Source: Streptomyces aurantiacus (GTDB lineage: Bacteria > Actinomycetota > Actinomycetes > Streptomycetales > Streptomycetaceae). Taken from it: a stretch of 43,286 nucleotides of DNA. Of the stretch, positions 14,950-23,691 are shown piece after piece. Both the position numbers and the translations under genes were made by a program. Each line of letters opens with the position of its first letter. The stretch's first letter is position 1. The stretch spans positions 1 to 43,286 of the forward strand of contig NZ_LIPP01000339.1 of assembly GCF_001418335.1 (NCBI RefSeq), written 5' to 3'. The notes below the pieces were generated by a model. The model was given only the letters and a program-made list of their open reading frames with translations. It did no database searches and was not told where the DNA came from.

Positions 14950-15055
14950 GAGACCCGAGAGTACGGGGTCCCACCCCCCGAACAACGCCCGGGGCGGGCA
15001 TACCCCCAATATCGACCCCGCAGGGCCCCGTAAGGGCTCCCCGAAGGGGCCCGTC

Positions 15056-15088
15056 AGGGGCGCGGGGAACTGCGCGCCAAGCCCCCAC
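15056..15088 (+). repeat. Dispersed Streptomyces intergenic repeat, copy 2
   Basis: This 33-bp block is identical, base for base, to 25506-25538. It begins AGGGGCGCGGGGAACTGCGC. Several small GC hairpins precede it (CCCC-GAA-GGGG at 15039-15049). It sits between the NYN gene stop and the ABC ATPase start, both on the minus strand, with the repeat oriented on the plus strand. Confidence 0.85.
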
Positions 15089-15134
15089 GGCGCAGCAGCG
15101 AACAAACGGCCCTCTCCGGCGGAGGCCGCCCTCC

Positions 15135-16361
15135 TCAATCCCCTGCGGGAGCAGCCTCCGTACCGGTGCGCGCCTCGATCTCCCGCCAGAACCCCGCCCG
15201 GATCGCATACCGATCGTGCTCGTCGATCTGGTCGTCCTTGTGCGCGAGCAGCCCGAACCGCGCCGCGTACCGCAGCAACTCCCCGTCGATCCGGTGCGGC
15301 ACCCGCGGATACATCGTGGACAGCTTGGGCAACTGCGCCTGGTCGGACAGCCGCTCCATCCACCGCCGCGCGAACACCTGCCCGACCTCGAACGGATCAC
15401 CGCCCACCGTCGTGATGTCCTCCTCACGGTCGGCCCACCGCTGCTCGGCGGAGGTGAGCTGCGCGAGCGTCGGCAGCAGCGCGGCCTCCGCGTTCTCGGT
15501 GGCGGTGCTGGGGCGGTCGACCCATCCCTTGTCGGAGGACCAGCGCAGCGTCGCGTTCGGAGGGTGCGAGGGCTGGGGCGATTGAGCGCCGGGGGCGCGC
15601 AGCGCGGCCAGATCCTTCGGCGTCGGCACGCCCTTGGCGGCCGGCACCCGCACCTCCGTGCCGTTCTCGCTCGGGGCGGCGGCCTGCGCGTGCTCGGTCT
15701 CCCGCCCGGGCCGCTCGCCCGAGGAGCTCAGCGCGGACTCGGGCAGCGGCGCGGAGAGGATCGCGGCGATCTCGGGCCGTGGCACGGGCGGTGGTGCGCA
15801 GATGCCGCCGACTTCCTTGGCCCGGACGGCCTTGGTGATCCAGATCCGGTCGAGCACCCGCCGCTCGTCGGCCTCGGCGACCAGGTCCTCCGACTGGTTG
15901 TAGTCGCCGTCCGCGGCCTGTACGGCCCACAGGTGCACGGCGACCCCGTGCTCCTTGGCGGCCATCATGCCGGGCAGCAGGTCCCCGTCGCCGGTGACGA
16001 GCACGACGTCGGAGCAGGCGCGGTTGCGCGCCAGCTCGGTCAGTTCGGCGTGCATGGCGGCGTCCACGCCCTTCTGCGCCCAGCGCCCGTCGCTGCGGGT
16101 CAGCGCGCCCAGGCGCACCGTGACCCGGGGCATCACGCGCAGCCTGCGGTGCTCCGGCTGCGGTACGCGGTCGGGGGCGCCGTCGAACCAGTAGATGCGC
16201 AGCAGGGGCCGTTCCGTCTCGGACTCGGCGCGCTCGCGCAGCCCCTGGATGAGGGCGGCGTGGTCAACGGTGATCCGGGATCGCGAGGGTTCACCGGCGA
16301 GGAGACTGGCGGCGGCCCCGAGCAGGTAACCGGCGTCCACCAGGACAATGCAGCGGTCCAC
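15135..16361 (-). CDS. NYN (PIN-like) domain nuclease-family protein
   Basis: A 408-residue protein with an N-terminal NYN domain of the PIN-like RNase fold. The acidic metal-site residues are visible: D9 in VLVDAGY, D100 in GVDAAMHAEL, and D125/D127 in VTGDGDLLPGM. A Pro/Ala-rich linker (about 190-270) leads to a C-terminal helical domain (GQVFARRWMERLSD to YAIRAGFWREIEARTG), perhaps for RNA or protein binding. GTG 16361 is preferred over GTG 16370, because the GGAAAGAGG abuts the earlier codon but is 9 nt from the later one. Ribonuclease activity is inferred from the intact acidic residues. It is divergent from a 59-aa gene and separated from it by 224 bp. The substrate is unknown. Confidence 0.92.
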   Translation of the reverse strand: MDRCIVLVDAGYLLGAAASLLAGEPSRSRITVDHAALIQGLRERAESETERPLLRIYWFDGAPDRVPQPEHRRLRVMPRVTVRLGALTRSDGRWAQKGVDAAMHAELTELARNRACSDVVLVTGDGDLLPGMMAAKEHGVAVHLWAVQAADGDYNQSEDLVAEADERRVLDRIWITKAVRAKEVGGICAPPPVPRPEIAAILSAPLPESALSSSGERPGRETEHAQAAAPSENGTEVRVPAAKGVPTPKDLAALRAPGAQSPQPSHPPNATLRWSSDKGWVDRPSTATENAEAALLPTLAQLTSAEQRWADREEDITTVGGDPFEVGQVFARRWMERLSDQAQLPKLSTMYPRVPHRIDGELLRYAARFGLLAHKDDQIDEHDRYAIRAGFWREIEARTGTEAAPAGD

Positions 16362-16488
16362 GCGATCCACCCTCTTTCCGGGAGGTTTGCTTCGGGCTTC
16401 CTTCGAGTCTGCCCGACCACGCGGAGGTTAACGGCCGGAACTCGATCTTCGGCGTGGCGGATCGGAGTATCACTCACCGACAGGCCTT

Positions 16489-16503
16489 ATTACGCACGGT
16501 AAT
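16489..16503. promoter_or_regulatory. Small dyad ATTAC-GCACG-GTAAT in a divergent promoter region
   Basis: ATTAC (16489-16493) and GTAAT (16499-16503) form a 5-bp-arm dyad in the 224-bp gap between the NYN gene and the 59-aa gene. It is an AT-rich island where divergent promoters are expected. No regulator can be named. Confidence 0.3.
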
Positions 16504-16585
16504 TCTCCGAAATGCGCGACTTCTCAGCCTATGTGAGTCTGGTCCCGGCCCTGGCCCCTAGATCCCCCGCAGGAGGCAGATCACC

Positions 16586-16765
16586 ATGGCCAAGAACAAG
16601 AACCGTAAGCAGGGCGGCGAACGGGACCGCTCCACGCAGGCCGAGCGTGCGCAGGAGCAGGCACAGCGGTCCGCGGCGGAGGCGCAGCGGTCGCCGATGT
16701 CGCAGGCGCAGGGCAGCCCCGCCGATGTCGCCCGCAAGCACCAGAAGCGCTTCGGCCACAACTGA
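16586..16765 (+). CDS. 59-residue small hydrophilic protein
   Basis: A short gene with a strong AGGAGG 9 nt before ATG 16586. It begins MAKNKNRKQGGERDRSTQAE, has a Gln/Ala/Glu/Arg-rich centre likely to be helical or disordered, and ends VARKHQKRFGHN. Codon use fits the genome and a clear terminator follows, so it is very likely real. I do not recognise a named family; similar small basic proteins are widespread in Streptomyces. It converges on dnaE and is divergent from the NYN gene. Confidence 0.85.
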   Translation: MAKNKNRKQGGERDRSTQAERAQEQAQRSAAEAQRSPMSQAQGSPADVARKHQKRFGHN

Positions 16766-16808
16766 GGCAGGCGCGCGGGCCGTTGAGACCCGGGCGCTGT
16801 CACACGTC

Positions 16809-16841
16809 GAGGGGTGTACCCAGGTACCGGGTACACCCCTC
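16809..16841. terminator. Perfect stem-loop between the 59-aa gene and dnaE
   Basis: GAGGGGTGTACCC (16809-16821) and GGGTACACCCCTC (16829-16841) form 13 perfect base pairs with a 7-nt loop. It lies 43 bp after the 59-aa gene and 44 bp beyond the dnaE stop, so it probably serves both convergent genes. Confidence 0.88.
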
Positions 16842-16885
16842 GCGGCGATCCGCGGGACAGTCGGAATCAGGACAGTCGGAAGCCG

Positions 16886-19800
16886 TCAGCCCGTCGCCAG
16901 GCAGGCCGGGCCCAGCAGCACTTTCAGGTCACCGAAGAGCGCGGGGTCGGGCTTCACCCGGTGCCGGTCGAGCCGCAGCACGGTGGTCTTGCTCGGGCCC
17001 TGGAGCCTGATGCGCACCTCGCTCTCGCCCCGGTGATGGCTGAGGATCTCGCCGAGCCTGCTGACCATCGGCGGGGTGATCTTCAGGGCCGGGATGGTGA
17101 GGATCACGGGCGCGTTGGTGCCCGCGTTCGACACGTCCGGGACCTGCAGCTCCATCGCGACCAGGCGGGGGATGTCCTCGCGCTTGTCGAGGCGGCCCTT
17201 GACGAACACCACGGTGTCCTCGACGAGTTGCGTCGACACCAGCTGGTAGGTCGCGGGGAAGAACATGCACTCGATGGAGCCGGCGAGGTCCTCGACGGTG
17301 GCGATGGCCCAGGCGTTGCCCTGTTTGGTCATCTTGCGCTGGAGGCCGGAGATGATGCCGCCGATGGTGACGATCGCACCGTCCCCGTGCTCACCGCCGG
17401 TGAGTTGGGCGATGCCCGCGTCGGCCTTGTCGGACAGCACGTGCTCCAGGCCGAAGAGCGGGTGGTCGGAGACGTACAGGCCGAGCATCTCCCGTTCCTG
17501 GGCGAGCAGGTAGGCCTTGTCCCACTCGTCGTCGGTGAACTCCACGTCCAGGCCGAAGCCGGGCTCGGTGTTGTCCTCCTCGCCCATGCCGCCGAAGAGG
17601 TCGAACTGGCCCTCGGCCTCTTTGCGCTTGACCGCGACCACGTTGTCGATCATCGGCTCGAAGTGCGCGGTGAGGCCCTTGCGGGTGTGCCCCATCGTGT
17701 CGAAGGCGCCGGCCTTGATGAGTGATTCCGTGGTGCGCTTGTTGCAGGCGACCGCCTCGACCTTGTCGAGGTAGTCGGGGAACGAGCCGTACTTCCCCTT
17801 GGCCTTGCGGCTGCGGATGATCGACTCGACGACGTTCGTCCCGACGTTGCGGACGGCCGAGAGGCCGAAGAGGATCACGTCGTCGCCCTGCGCGGCGAAG
17901 TTCTGCTCGGACTCGTTGACGTTCGGCGGCAGGACCTTGATCTTCATACGCCGGCACTCGTTGAGGTAGACCGCCGACTTGTCCTTGTCGTCCTTGACCG
18001 AGGTGAGCAGCGCGGCCATGTACTCGGCCGGGTAGTTCGCCTTCAGATAGCCGGTCCAGTACGACACCAGTCCGTACGCGGCGGAGTGGGCCTTGTTGAA
18101 CGCGTATCCGGCGAACGGGACCAGCACGTCCCACAGGGCCTGGATCGCCTCGTCGCTGTAGCCGTTCTTCCGGGCGCCCGCCTGGTAGAGGACGAAGTTC
18201 TTCGCCAGTTCCTCGGGCTTCTTCTTGCCCATCACGCGACGGAGGATGTCGGCCTCGCCGAGCGAGTAGCCGGCGATGATCTGGGCGGCCTTCTGGACCT
18301 GCTCCTGGTAGACGATCAGGCCGTAGGTGACCGCCAGGACCTCTTCGAGCGGCTCCTCCAGCTCCTTGTGGATCGGGGTGATCTCCTGGCGCTTGTTCTT
18401 GCGCTCCGCGTAGTTGATGTGCGAGTTCATGCCCATCGGGCCCGGCCGGTAGAGGGCCGAGACGGCGGAGATGTCCTCGAAGTTGTCGGGCTGCATCTGG
18501 CGGAGCAGGGAGCGCATCGGGCCGCCGTCGAACTGGAAGACGCCGAGGGTGTCACCGCGGCAGAGCAGTTCGAAGGTCTTGGGGTCGTCCAGCGGGAGGG
18601 CGAGCATCTCCAGGTCGATGCCCTTGTTGGCCTTCACCATCTTGATGGCGTCGTCCATGATCGTGAGGTTGCGCAGGCCCAGGAAGTCCATCTTGAGCAG
18701 GCCGAGCGACTCGCACTGCGGGTAGTCCCACTGGGTGATCGTGACGCCGTCGGTGTGGCGCGTCCAGAGCGGGGCGTGGTCGACGATGGGCTCGCTGGAC
18801 ATGATCACGCCGGCCGCGTGCACACCCATCTGCCGGACCAGGCCCTCGACGCCCTTGGCGGTGTCGATGACCTTCTTGACGTCCGGCTCGTTCTCGTACA
18901 TCCCGCGGATCTCGCCGGCCTCGCCGTAGCGCGGGTGCTTGGGGTCGGTGATGCCGTTCAGGTCGATGCCCTTGCCGAGGACGTCGGCGGGCATGGCCTT
19001 GGTGAGCCGGTCGCCCATCGCGTACGGGTAGCCCAGCACGCGCGCGGAGTCCTTGATGGCGTTCTTCGCCTTGATCTTGCCGTAGGTGCCGATCATGGCG
19101 ACCTTGTCGGCGCCGTACTTCTCCGTCACGTACCTGATCACCTCGACGCGCCTGCGCTCGTCGAAGTCGATGTCGACGTCGGGCATGGAGACACGCTCGG
19201 GGTTCAGGAACCGCTCGAAGATCAGACCGTGCGGGATCGGGTCGAGGTCGGTGATGCCCATGGCGTACGACACGATCGAACCGGCCGCGGAGCCACGGCC
19301 CGGACCGACCGCGATGCCCTGCTTCTTGGCCCACATGATGAAGTCGGCGACGACGAGGAAGTACCCCGGGAACCCCATCTGGATGATGACGTCCATCTCG
19401 TACTCGGCCTGCTTCTGGCGGTCGTCGGGGATGCCGCCGGGGAAGCGGCGCTCCATGCCGCGGCGCACCTCCTCCTGGAACCAGGTGACCTCGGTGAAGC
19501 CGTCCGGGATGTCGAACTTCGGCATGAGGTTCCTCGCCTCGAACATGCCGGAGGTGTCGATCTGTTCGGCCACCAGGAGGGTGTTCGCGCATCCCTCCTG
19601 CCAGGCGTCCGAGGAGTCGACGGCGTACATCTCGTCCGTCGACTTCAGGTAGTACCCGGTGCCGTCGAAGCGGAAGCGGTCCGGGTCGGAGAGGTTCTTG
19701 CCGGTCTGGATGCACAGCAGCGCGTCGTGGGCGGTCGCCTCGTGCGCGTACGTGTAGTGCGAGTCGTTCGTCACCAGCGGCGGGATGCCCAGCTTCTTGC

Positions 19801-20428
19801 CGACCCGCAGCAGGTCCTCGCGGACCCGGCTCTCGATCTCGATGCCGTGGTCCATCAGCTCCAGGAAGTACCGGTCCTTGCCGAAGATGTCCTGGTACTC
19901 CGAGGCCGCCTTCACCGCCTCGTCGAACTGGCCCAGGCGCAACCGGGTCTGCAGCTCACCGGAGGGGCACCCGGTGGAGGCGATCAGACCCTCGGACCAC
20001 TGGGAGATGGTCTCCTTGTCCATGCGGGGCCACTTCTGCAGCCAGCCCTCGGCGTACGCGTCCGAGGAGAGCTTGAAGAGGTTGTGCAGCCCCGTGCTGT
20101 TCGCCGCCCAGATCGTTTTGTGCGTGTAACCACCCGAACCGGACACGTCGTCGCGCTTCTGGTGCGGCTGGCCCCACTTGATCTTGCGCTTGTTGCGCCG
20201 CGACTCGGGGGCGACGTACGCCTCGATGCCGATGATCGGCGTGACGCCCGCCTTCTTGGCCGAATGAAAGAAGTCGTACGCCCCGTGGAGGTTGCCGTGG
20301 TCGGACATCGCGATGTGGGACATGCCCATCTCGTTGCACGCGTCGAACATGTCCTTCAGCCGCGCGGCACCGTCCAGCAGCGAGTACTGGGTGTGGACGT
20401 GCAGGTGCGTGAACGGCGGCTTTGTCAC
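16886..20428 (-). CDS. dnaE: DNA polymerase III alpha subunit
   Basis: The replicative polymerase, 1180 residues from GTG 20428 (SD GGAGG 8 nt upstream; a TTG five codons earlier overlaps that SD). The N-terminal PHP domain keeps its metal ligands (HLHVH at 8-12, SDHGN near 42-46, GIEAYVAP near 67, TNDSHY near 216). In mycobacterial DnaE1 this domain is a proofreading exonuclease, so the same is likely here. The polymerase core has GPGRGSAAGS and the catalytic acidic pair in PDVDIDF (D417, D419). The fingers, tandem HhH and OB-fold regions follow (VTIGGIISGLQRKMTKQGN near 1000). This is the DnaE1 type, not the shorter error-prone DnaE2. It is transcribed alone, ending at the terminator at 16809-16841. 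Confidence 0.98.
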   Translation of the reverse strand: MTKPPFTHLHVHTQYSLLDGAARLKDMFDACNEMGMSHIAMSDHGNLHGAYDFFHSAKKAGVTPIIGIEAYVAPESRRNKRKIKWGQPHQKRDDVSGSGGYTHKTIWAANSTGLHNLFKLSSDAYAEGWLQKWPRMDKETISQWSEGLIASTGCPSGELQTRLRLGQFDEAVKAASEYQDIFGKDRYFLELMDHGIEIESRVREDLLRVGKKLGIPPLVTNDSHYTYAHEATAHDALLCIQTGKNLSDPDRFRFDGTGYYLKSTDEMYAVDSSDAWQEGCANTLLVAEQIDTSGMFEARNLMPKFDIPDGFTEVTWFQEEVRRGMERRFPGGIPDDRQKQAEYEMDVIIQMGFPGYFLVVADFIMWAKKQGIAVGPGRGSAAGSIVSYAMGITDLDPIPHGLIFERFLNPERVSMPDVDIDFDERRRVEVIRYVTEKYGADKVAMIGTYGKIKAKNAIKDSARVLGYPYAMGDRLTKAMPADVLGKGIDLNGITDPKHPRYGEAGEIRGMYENEPDVKKVIDTAKGVEGLVRQMGVHAAGVIMSSEPIVDHAPLWTRHTDGVTITQWDYPQCESLGLLKMDFLGLRNLTIMDDAIKMVKANKGIDLEMLALPLDDPKTFELLCRGDTLGVFQFDGGPMRSLLRQMQPDNFEDISAVSALYRPGPMGMNSHINYAERKNKRQEITPIHKELEEPLEEVLAVTYGLIVYQEQVQKAAQIIAGYSLGEADILRRVMGKKKPEELAKNFVLYQAGARKNGYSDEAIQALWDVLVPFAGYAFNKAHSAAYGLVSYWTGYLKANYPAEYMAALLTSVKDDKDKSAVYLNECRRMKIKVLPPNVNESEQNFAAQGDDVILFGLSAVRNVGTNVVESIIRSRKAKGKYGSFPDYLDKVEAVACNKRTTESLIKAGAFDTMGHTRKGLTAHFEPMIDNVVAVKRKEAEGQFDLFGGMGEEDNTEPGFGLDVEFTDDEWDKAYLLAQEREMLGLYVSDHPLFGLEHVLSDKADAGIAQLTGGEHGDGAIVTIGGIISGLQRKMTKQGNAWAIATVEDLAGSIECMFFPATYQLVSTQLVEDTVVFVKGRLDKREDIPRLVAMELQVPDVSNAGTNAPVILTIPALKITPPMVSRLGEILSHHRGESEVRIRLQGPSKTTVLRLDRHRVKPDPALFGDLKVLLGPACLATG

Positions 20429-20539
20429 GGCTTCGGCCTCCAAGAAGAACTGGCGTCGACAGAGTCCCTACGGGCTGCGGACAGTCTGGGGGACAGCGAC
20501 GAAGTCTATGCCTGAGCACTGACACCCGGAGCGTCCTCC

Positions 20540-20576
20540 CCCGTACCTTCGTGGGTAGCTGCGCCCGTACCTTCGT
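20540..20576. repeat. Repeated CCCGTACCTTCGT upstream of dnaE
   Basis: CCCGTACCTTCGT occurs at 20540-20552 and again at 20564-20576, 24 bp apart; looser GTTCCTTCGTCC and CCATTCGTCC versions follow nearby. They lie in the 271-bp divergent region between dnaE and the DUF2252 gene and may be regulatory or simple duplication. Confidence 0.5.
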
Positions 20577-20699
20577 CCGGGGGAAGCGGGCACTCCCGCG
20601 TTCCTTCGTCCGTTGGGTGATGACGGAGACATCCGTTCCGGCGGGCGGCACGTTCCGTCCCATTCGTCCTGCACCACCTGTACCAGGAGGCACCAAGCG

Positions 20700-22049
20700 A
20701 TGTCGGTTCCGCAGCTCAGCGCCGAGCAGCGCGGCGAACAGATCCTCGCCGTCTTCCAGTCCGCCTTCGGCGACCTGCTGGCCGCCGATCCGGCCGCGTT
20801 CCGCGTGAAGTTCCGGAAGATGGCCGCCTCGGCGTTCGCGTTCTACCGCGGGACGGCAGGCCTCTTCTACCACGACCTGGAGCAGGAGAGCACCGGGGAC
20901 GGCGGGCGGATACTGAGCGGACCGTACCTGGACGAGCGCACCTCACGGGTGTGGATCCACGGCGACCTCCACGCGGAGAACTTCGGCACGTACATGGACG
21001 CCCAGGGCCGTCTGATCTTCAACGTGAACGACTTCGACGAGGCGTACGTCGGCCCGTTCACCTGGGACCTCAAGCGTCTCGCGGCCTCCGTGGCGCTGAT
21101 CGGCTACGCGAAGGCTCTGAGCGACGAGCAGATCACCGCCCTGGTCCGGACGTACGCGGCCGCCTACCGCGAGCGCATCCACGCCCTCGCGACGGGCGCC
21201 AAGAGCGACGAGGTGCCGCCGTTCACGCTGGACACCGCGCAGGGCCCGCTCATGGACGCCCTGCGTGACGCGCGCTCGCTGACCCGTTTCGGGCTGCTCG
21301 ACTCGATGACCGAGATCCGTGACTTCGAGCGCCGCTTCGCGCCGGGCGGCGGCTCCATCGAGCTGGACGCGGCCACCCGCTACAAGGTGCTCGCCGCCTT
21401 CGACGGCTATCTGGAGACGCTGCCGGAGTCGTCCCTGGACCGCCCGGACTCGTACCGGGTGAAGGACGTCGTGGGCCGCCGCGGCATCGGTATCGGCTCG
21501 GCAGGCCTGCCCTCGTACAACATCCTCCTTGAGGGCGCCACCGACGCCCTGGAGAACGATGTGGTGATCTACATCAAGCAGGCCCAGACCCCGGCCGTCT
21601 CCCGGCACGTCACCGACTCCTCGATCCGCGACTACTTCCAGCACGAGGGCCACCGCACGGTGATCTCCCAGCGCGCCCTCCAGGCACACGCCGACCCGTG
21701 GCTGGGCTGGACCGAGCTGGACGGCGCGGGCCAGCTGGTCGCCGAGGTCTCGCCGTACGCGGTGGACCTGGACTGGGGCGACATCGACGACCCGGAGGAG
21801 ATCGCGGCGGTCGTCGCGGACCTCGGCCGGGCCACCGCCACCATGCACGCCGCCGCGGACGACGAGAGCGGCCACTCGGAGCTGGTGCCGTTCTCCACGG
21901 AGCGGGCCATCGACGCGGCGATCGCGGGCGACGAGGACAGCTTCGGCGACCTCCTGGTGGACTTCGCGCACGAGTACGGCGCACGCGCGCGTGCCGACCA
22001 CCAGATCTTCGTGGACCTGTTCCGCAACGGACGCATTCCCGGCCTGTAG
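20700..22049 (+). CDS. DUF2252 family protein (kinase-like fold)
   Basis: A 449-residue protein from ATG 20700, with a perfect AGGAGG 9 nt upstream. The family signature is plain: WIHGDLHAENFGTY (HGDLH at 87-91) and FNVNDFDEAYVGPFTWDLKRLA (DFDE at 111-114). These match the catalytic loop and metal-binding D of aminoglycoside-phosphotransferase-like kinases. Further DUF2252 motifs are VVGRRGIGIGSAGLPSYNILLEG and VIYIKQAQTP with a candidate Lys. The substrate is unknown. It is divergent from dnaE. A membrane protein gene follows after 68 bp on the same strand. Confidence 0.93.
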   Translation: MSVPQLSAEQRGEQILAVFQSAFGDLLAADPAAFRVKFRKMAASAFAFYRGTAGLFYHDLEQESTGDGGRILSGPYLDERTSRVWIHGDLHAENFGTYMDAQGRLIFNVNDFDEAYVGPFTWDLKRLAASVALIGYAKALSDEQITALVRTYAAAYRERIHALATGAKSDEVPPFTLDTAQGPLMDALRDARSLTRFGLLDSMTEIRDFERRFAPGGGSIELDAATRYKVLAAFDGYLETLPESSLDRPDSYRVKDVVGRRGIGIGSAGLPSYNILLEGATDALENDVVIYIKQAQTPAVSRHVTDSSIRDYFQHEGHRTVISQRALQAHADPWLGWTELDGAGQLVAEVSPYAVDLDWGDIDDPEEIAAVVADLGRATATMHAAADDESGHSELVPFSTERAIDAAIAGDEDSFGDLLVDFAHEYGARARADHQIFVDLFRNGRIPGL

Positions 22050-22117
22050 CCACCCGCCCACCCACAGGAACCCTTTAGGGGTCCCCTACAGGAGTACGTG
22101 ACAGACTCGTCAGCGCT

Positions 22118-22804
22118 ATGGACATATCCGGGACCCAGCTCAGAGCCGTACGCGCGGCGCTGTTCACGGCACTGGTCGTGACGCTCAGCACCGCGTCGCA
22201 CGTCCTGCTGTCCCGGGTCCCCCTGCCGCTGACCACGGTCGCCGCGCTCGCCGGTGCCGTCTTCGTCGTCGCGTACGCGCTGGCGGGCCGGGAGCGCGGT
22301 TTCGGGCGGATCGCCGCCCTGCTGATCCCGCTGGAGCTGGCCGCCGACACGCTGTTCACCGCGGGCCAGCACGCCTGTTACGGCAAGGCGGGCGGCCCGA
22401 TCACCGGCCCGCTGCGCTCGGTCGGTTTCGACGTGCTCTGCGGTGGCGGCGAGGTCGGCACTCCGCTGGCCCGGGTGACGGGCGGCGAGACCCCGCCCGC
22501 CGCGGCTCTCCTCGCGCACGCCGACCCGGGCGCCGCCTGGCTGCTGCTCGGCGCGCACGTCGGCGTCGGTCTCCTCGCGGCCGCCTGGCTGCGCCGCGGC
22601 GAGCGGGCCCTGGCCCAGTTCCTGGACGCGGTGGCCGCCACCACCTTCCGTCCGCTGCTGGTCGCGGTCACCGCGGTGACCGTACCTCCCGCTCCGGTGC
22701 GCCGGCTGCCGCGGCCCACGCGCCGGGTCGCCGCCACGCGGACGCGGCTCTTCGTGCACTCCCTGGGACGGCGTGGACCGCCGTGCTCGGCCGTCTTCGC
22801 CTGA
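22118..22804 (+). CDS. Integral membrane protein of unknown function
   Basis: A 228-residue protein with about four hydrophobic segments: AVRAALFTALVVTLSTASHVLL, LTTVAALAGAVFVVAYALAG, IAALLIPLELAADTLFTAGQHACYG and AAWLLLGAHVGVGLLAAAWL. A basic Arg/Pro-rich tail follows (PRPTRRVAATRTRLFVHSLGRRG). Single cysteines occur in HACYGK and VLCGGG. It ends 44 bp before a membrane-anchored thioredoxin-like gene, so the two may function together, but this is positional inference. I do not recognise a family. Confidence 0.8.
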   Translation: MDISGTQLRAVRAALFTALVVTLSTASHVLLSRVPLPLTTVAALAGAVFVVAYALAGRERGFGRIAALLIPLELAADTLFTAGQHACYGKAGGPITGPLRSVGFDVLCGGGEVGTPLARVTGGETPPAAALLAHADPGAAWLLLGAHVGVGLLAAAWLRRGERALAQFLDAVAATTFRPLLVAVTAVTVPPAPVRRLPRPTRRVAATRTRLFVHSLGRRGPPCSAVFA

Positions 22805-22848
22805 GCACACCAGTCCCCGTACACCTGCCATCCCACGGAGAATCAACC

Positions 22849-23649
22849 ATGAGCAAGCGGAACAGCCAGGCCTCGAAGTCGGCGGCCCGTGAGCGGCTGC
22901 GCGTCGAGCGCGAGCGCCAGGCCAAGCGCGACAAGGTCAGGCGACAGCTCGTCGTCGTCGGTTCGATCGTCGCGGTCCTCGCGATAGCCGGCGGCATCGG
23001 CTACGCCGTCGTACAGAACAACGAGCCGTCGAAGTGGGACGACGCCGCCGACGCCAAGGTCGTCGCCCCCGCCAACACCACCGGCAAGAACGGCCTGACG
23101 GTCGTCGTCGGCGACTCCAAGACCGACAACACGGTCCACCTCTACGAGGACCCGCGCTGCCCGGCCTGCGCCTCCTTCGAGCAGACCGTCGGCGAGACCG
23201 TCAACAAGGGCATGGAGGACGGCGACTACAAGCTCTCCTTCACCCTCGGCACGTTCCTCGACGGCAACCTCGGCGGCGAGGGCTCGAAGAACGGGGTGAG
23301 CGCGCTCGGCGCCGCGCTGAACGTCAGCACCGACGCGTTCCTGCAGTTCAAGACCGCGCTGTACTCGACGAAGTACCACCCGGAGGAAACCACCGACGAC
23401 CTCGCCAAGGACAGCTACCTGATCAAGGTGGCGAACACGGTGGACGCGCTGAAGGACAACAAGAAGTTCCAGAACGCCGTCAACAAGGGCACGTACGACG
23501 CCTGGGCGATGAAGATGAGCAAGTCGTTCGACGACTCCAAGGGTGTCGACTCGACGCCGACCATCAAGATCAACGACAAGGTGATCACGAACCCGAGCAC
23601 GGTCGCCGACTGGCAGAAGGCCCTCAAGGACGCGGGCGTCACCAAGTAA
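22849..23649 (+). CDS. Membrane-anchored DsbA-like thioredoxin-fold protein
   Basis: A 266-residue protein. A charged N-terminal tail (MSKRNSQASKSAARERLRVE) is followed by a single transmembrane helix (LVVVGSIVAVLAIAGGIGYAVV, about 34-55). Outside the membrane lies a thioredoxin_4 domain with the redox motif C-P-A-C at 104-107 in LYEDPRCPACASFEQ and the cis-proline region DSTPTIKIN. The fold and motif indicate an extracytoplasmic disulfide oxidoreductase. ATG 22849 is chosen because the GGAG of CACGGAG is well placed and the sequence beyond it is conserved-looking; an ATG at 22783 would lie inside the upstream gene. Confidence 0.93.
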   Translation: MSKRNSQASKSAARERLRVERERQAKRDKVRRQLVVVGSIVAVLAIAGGIGYAVVQNNEPSKWDDAADAKVVAPANTTGKNGLTVVVGDSKTDNTVHLYEDPRCPACASFEQTVGETVNKGMEDGDYKLSFTLGTFLDGNLGGEGSKNGVSALGAALNVSTDAFLQFKTALYSTKYHPEETTDDLAKDSYLIKVANTVDALKDNKKFQNAVNKGTYDAWAMKMSKSFDDSKGVDSTPTIKINDKVITNPSTVADWQKALKDAGVTK

Positions 23650-23691
23650 CGCCTTCCGCAAGGCCATCGGCCGGCTGCTGAGCGCCGGCTG

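Noticed and set aside
18086..20515. Long open frame on the plus strand opposite dnaE
   Set aside because: It is a mirror frame caused by high GC at third positions. The minus strand encodes a full DnaE with all motifs, and the plus translation has no family features.
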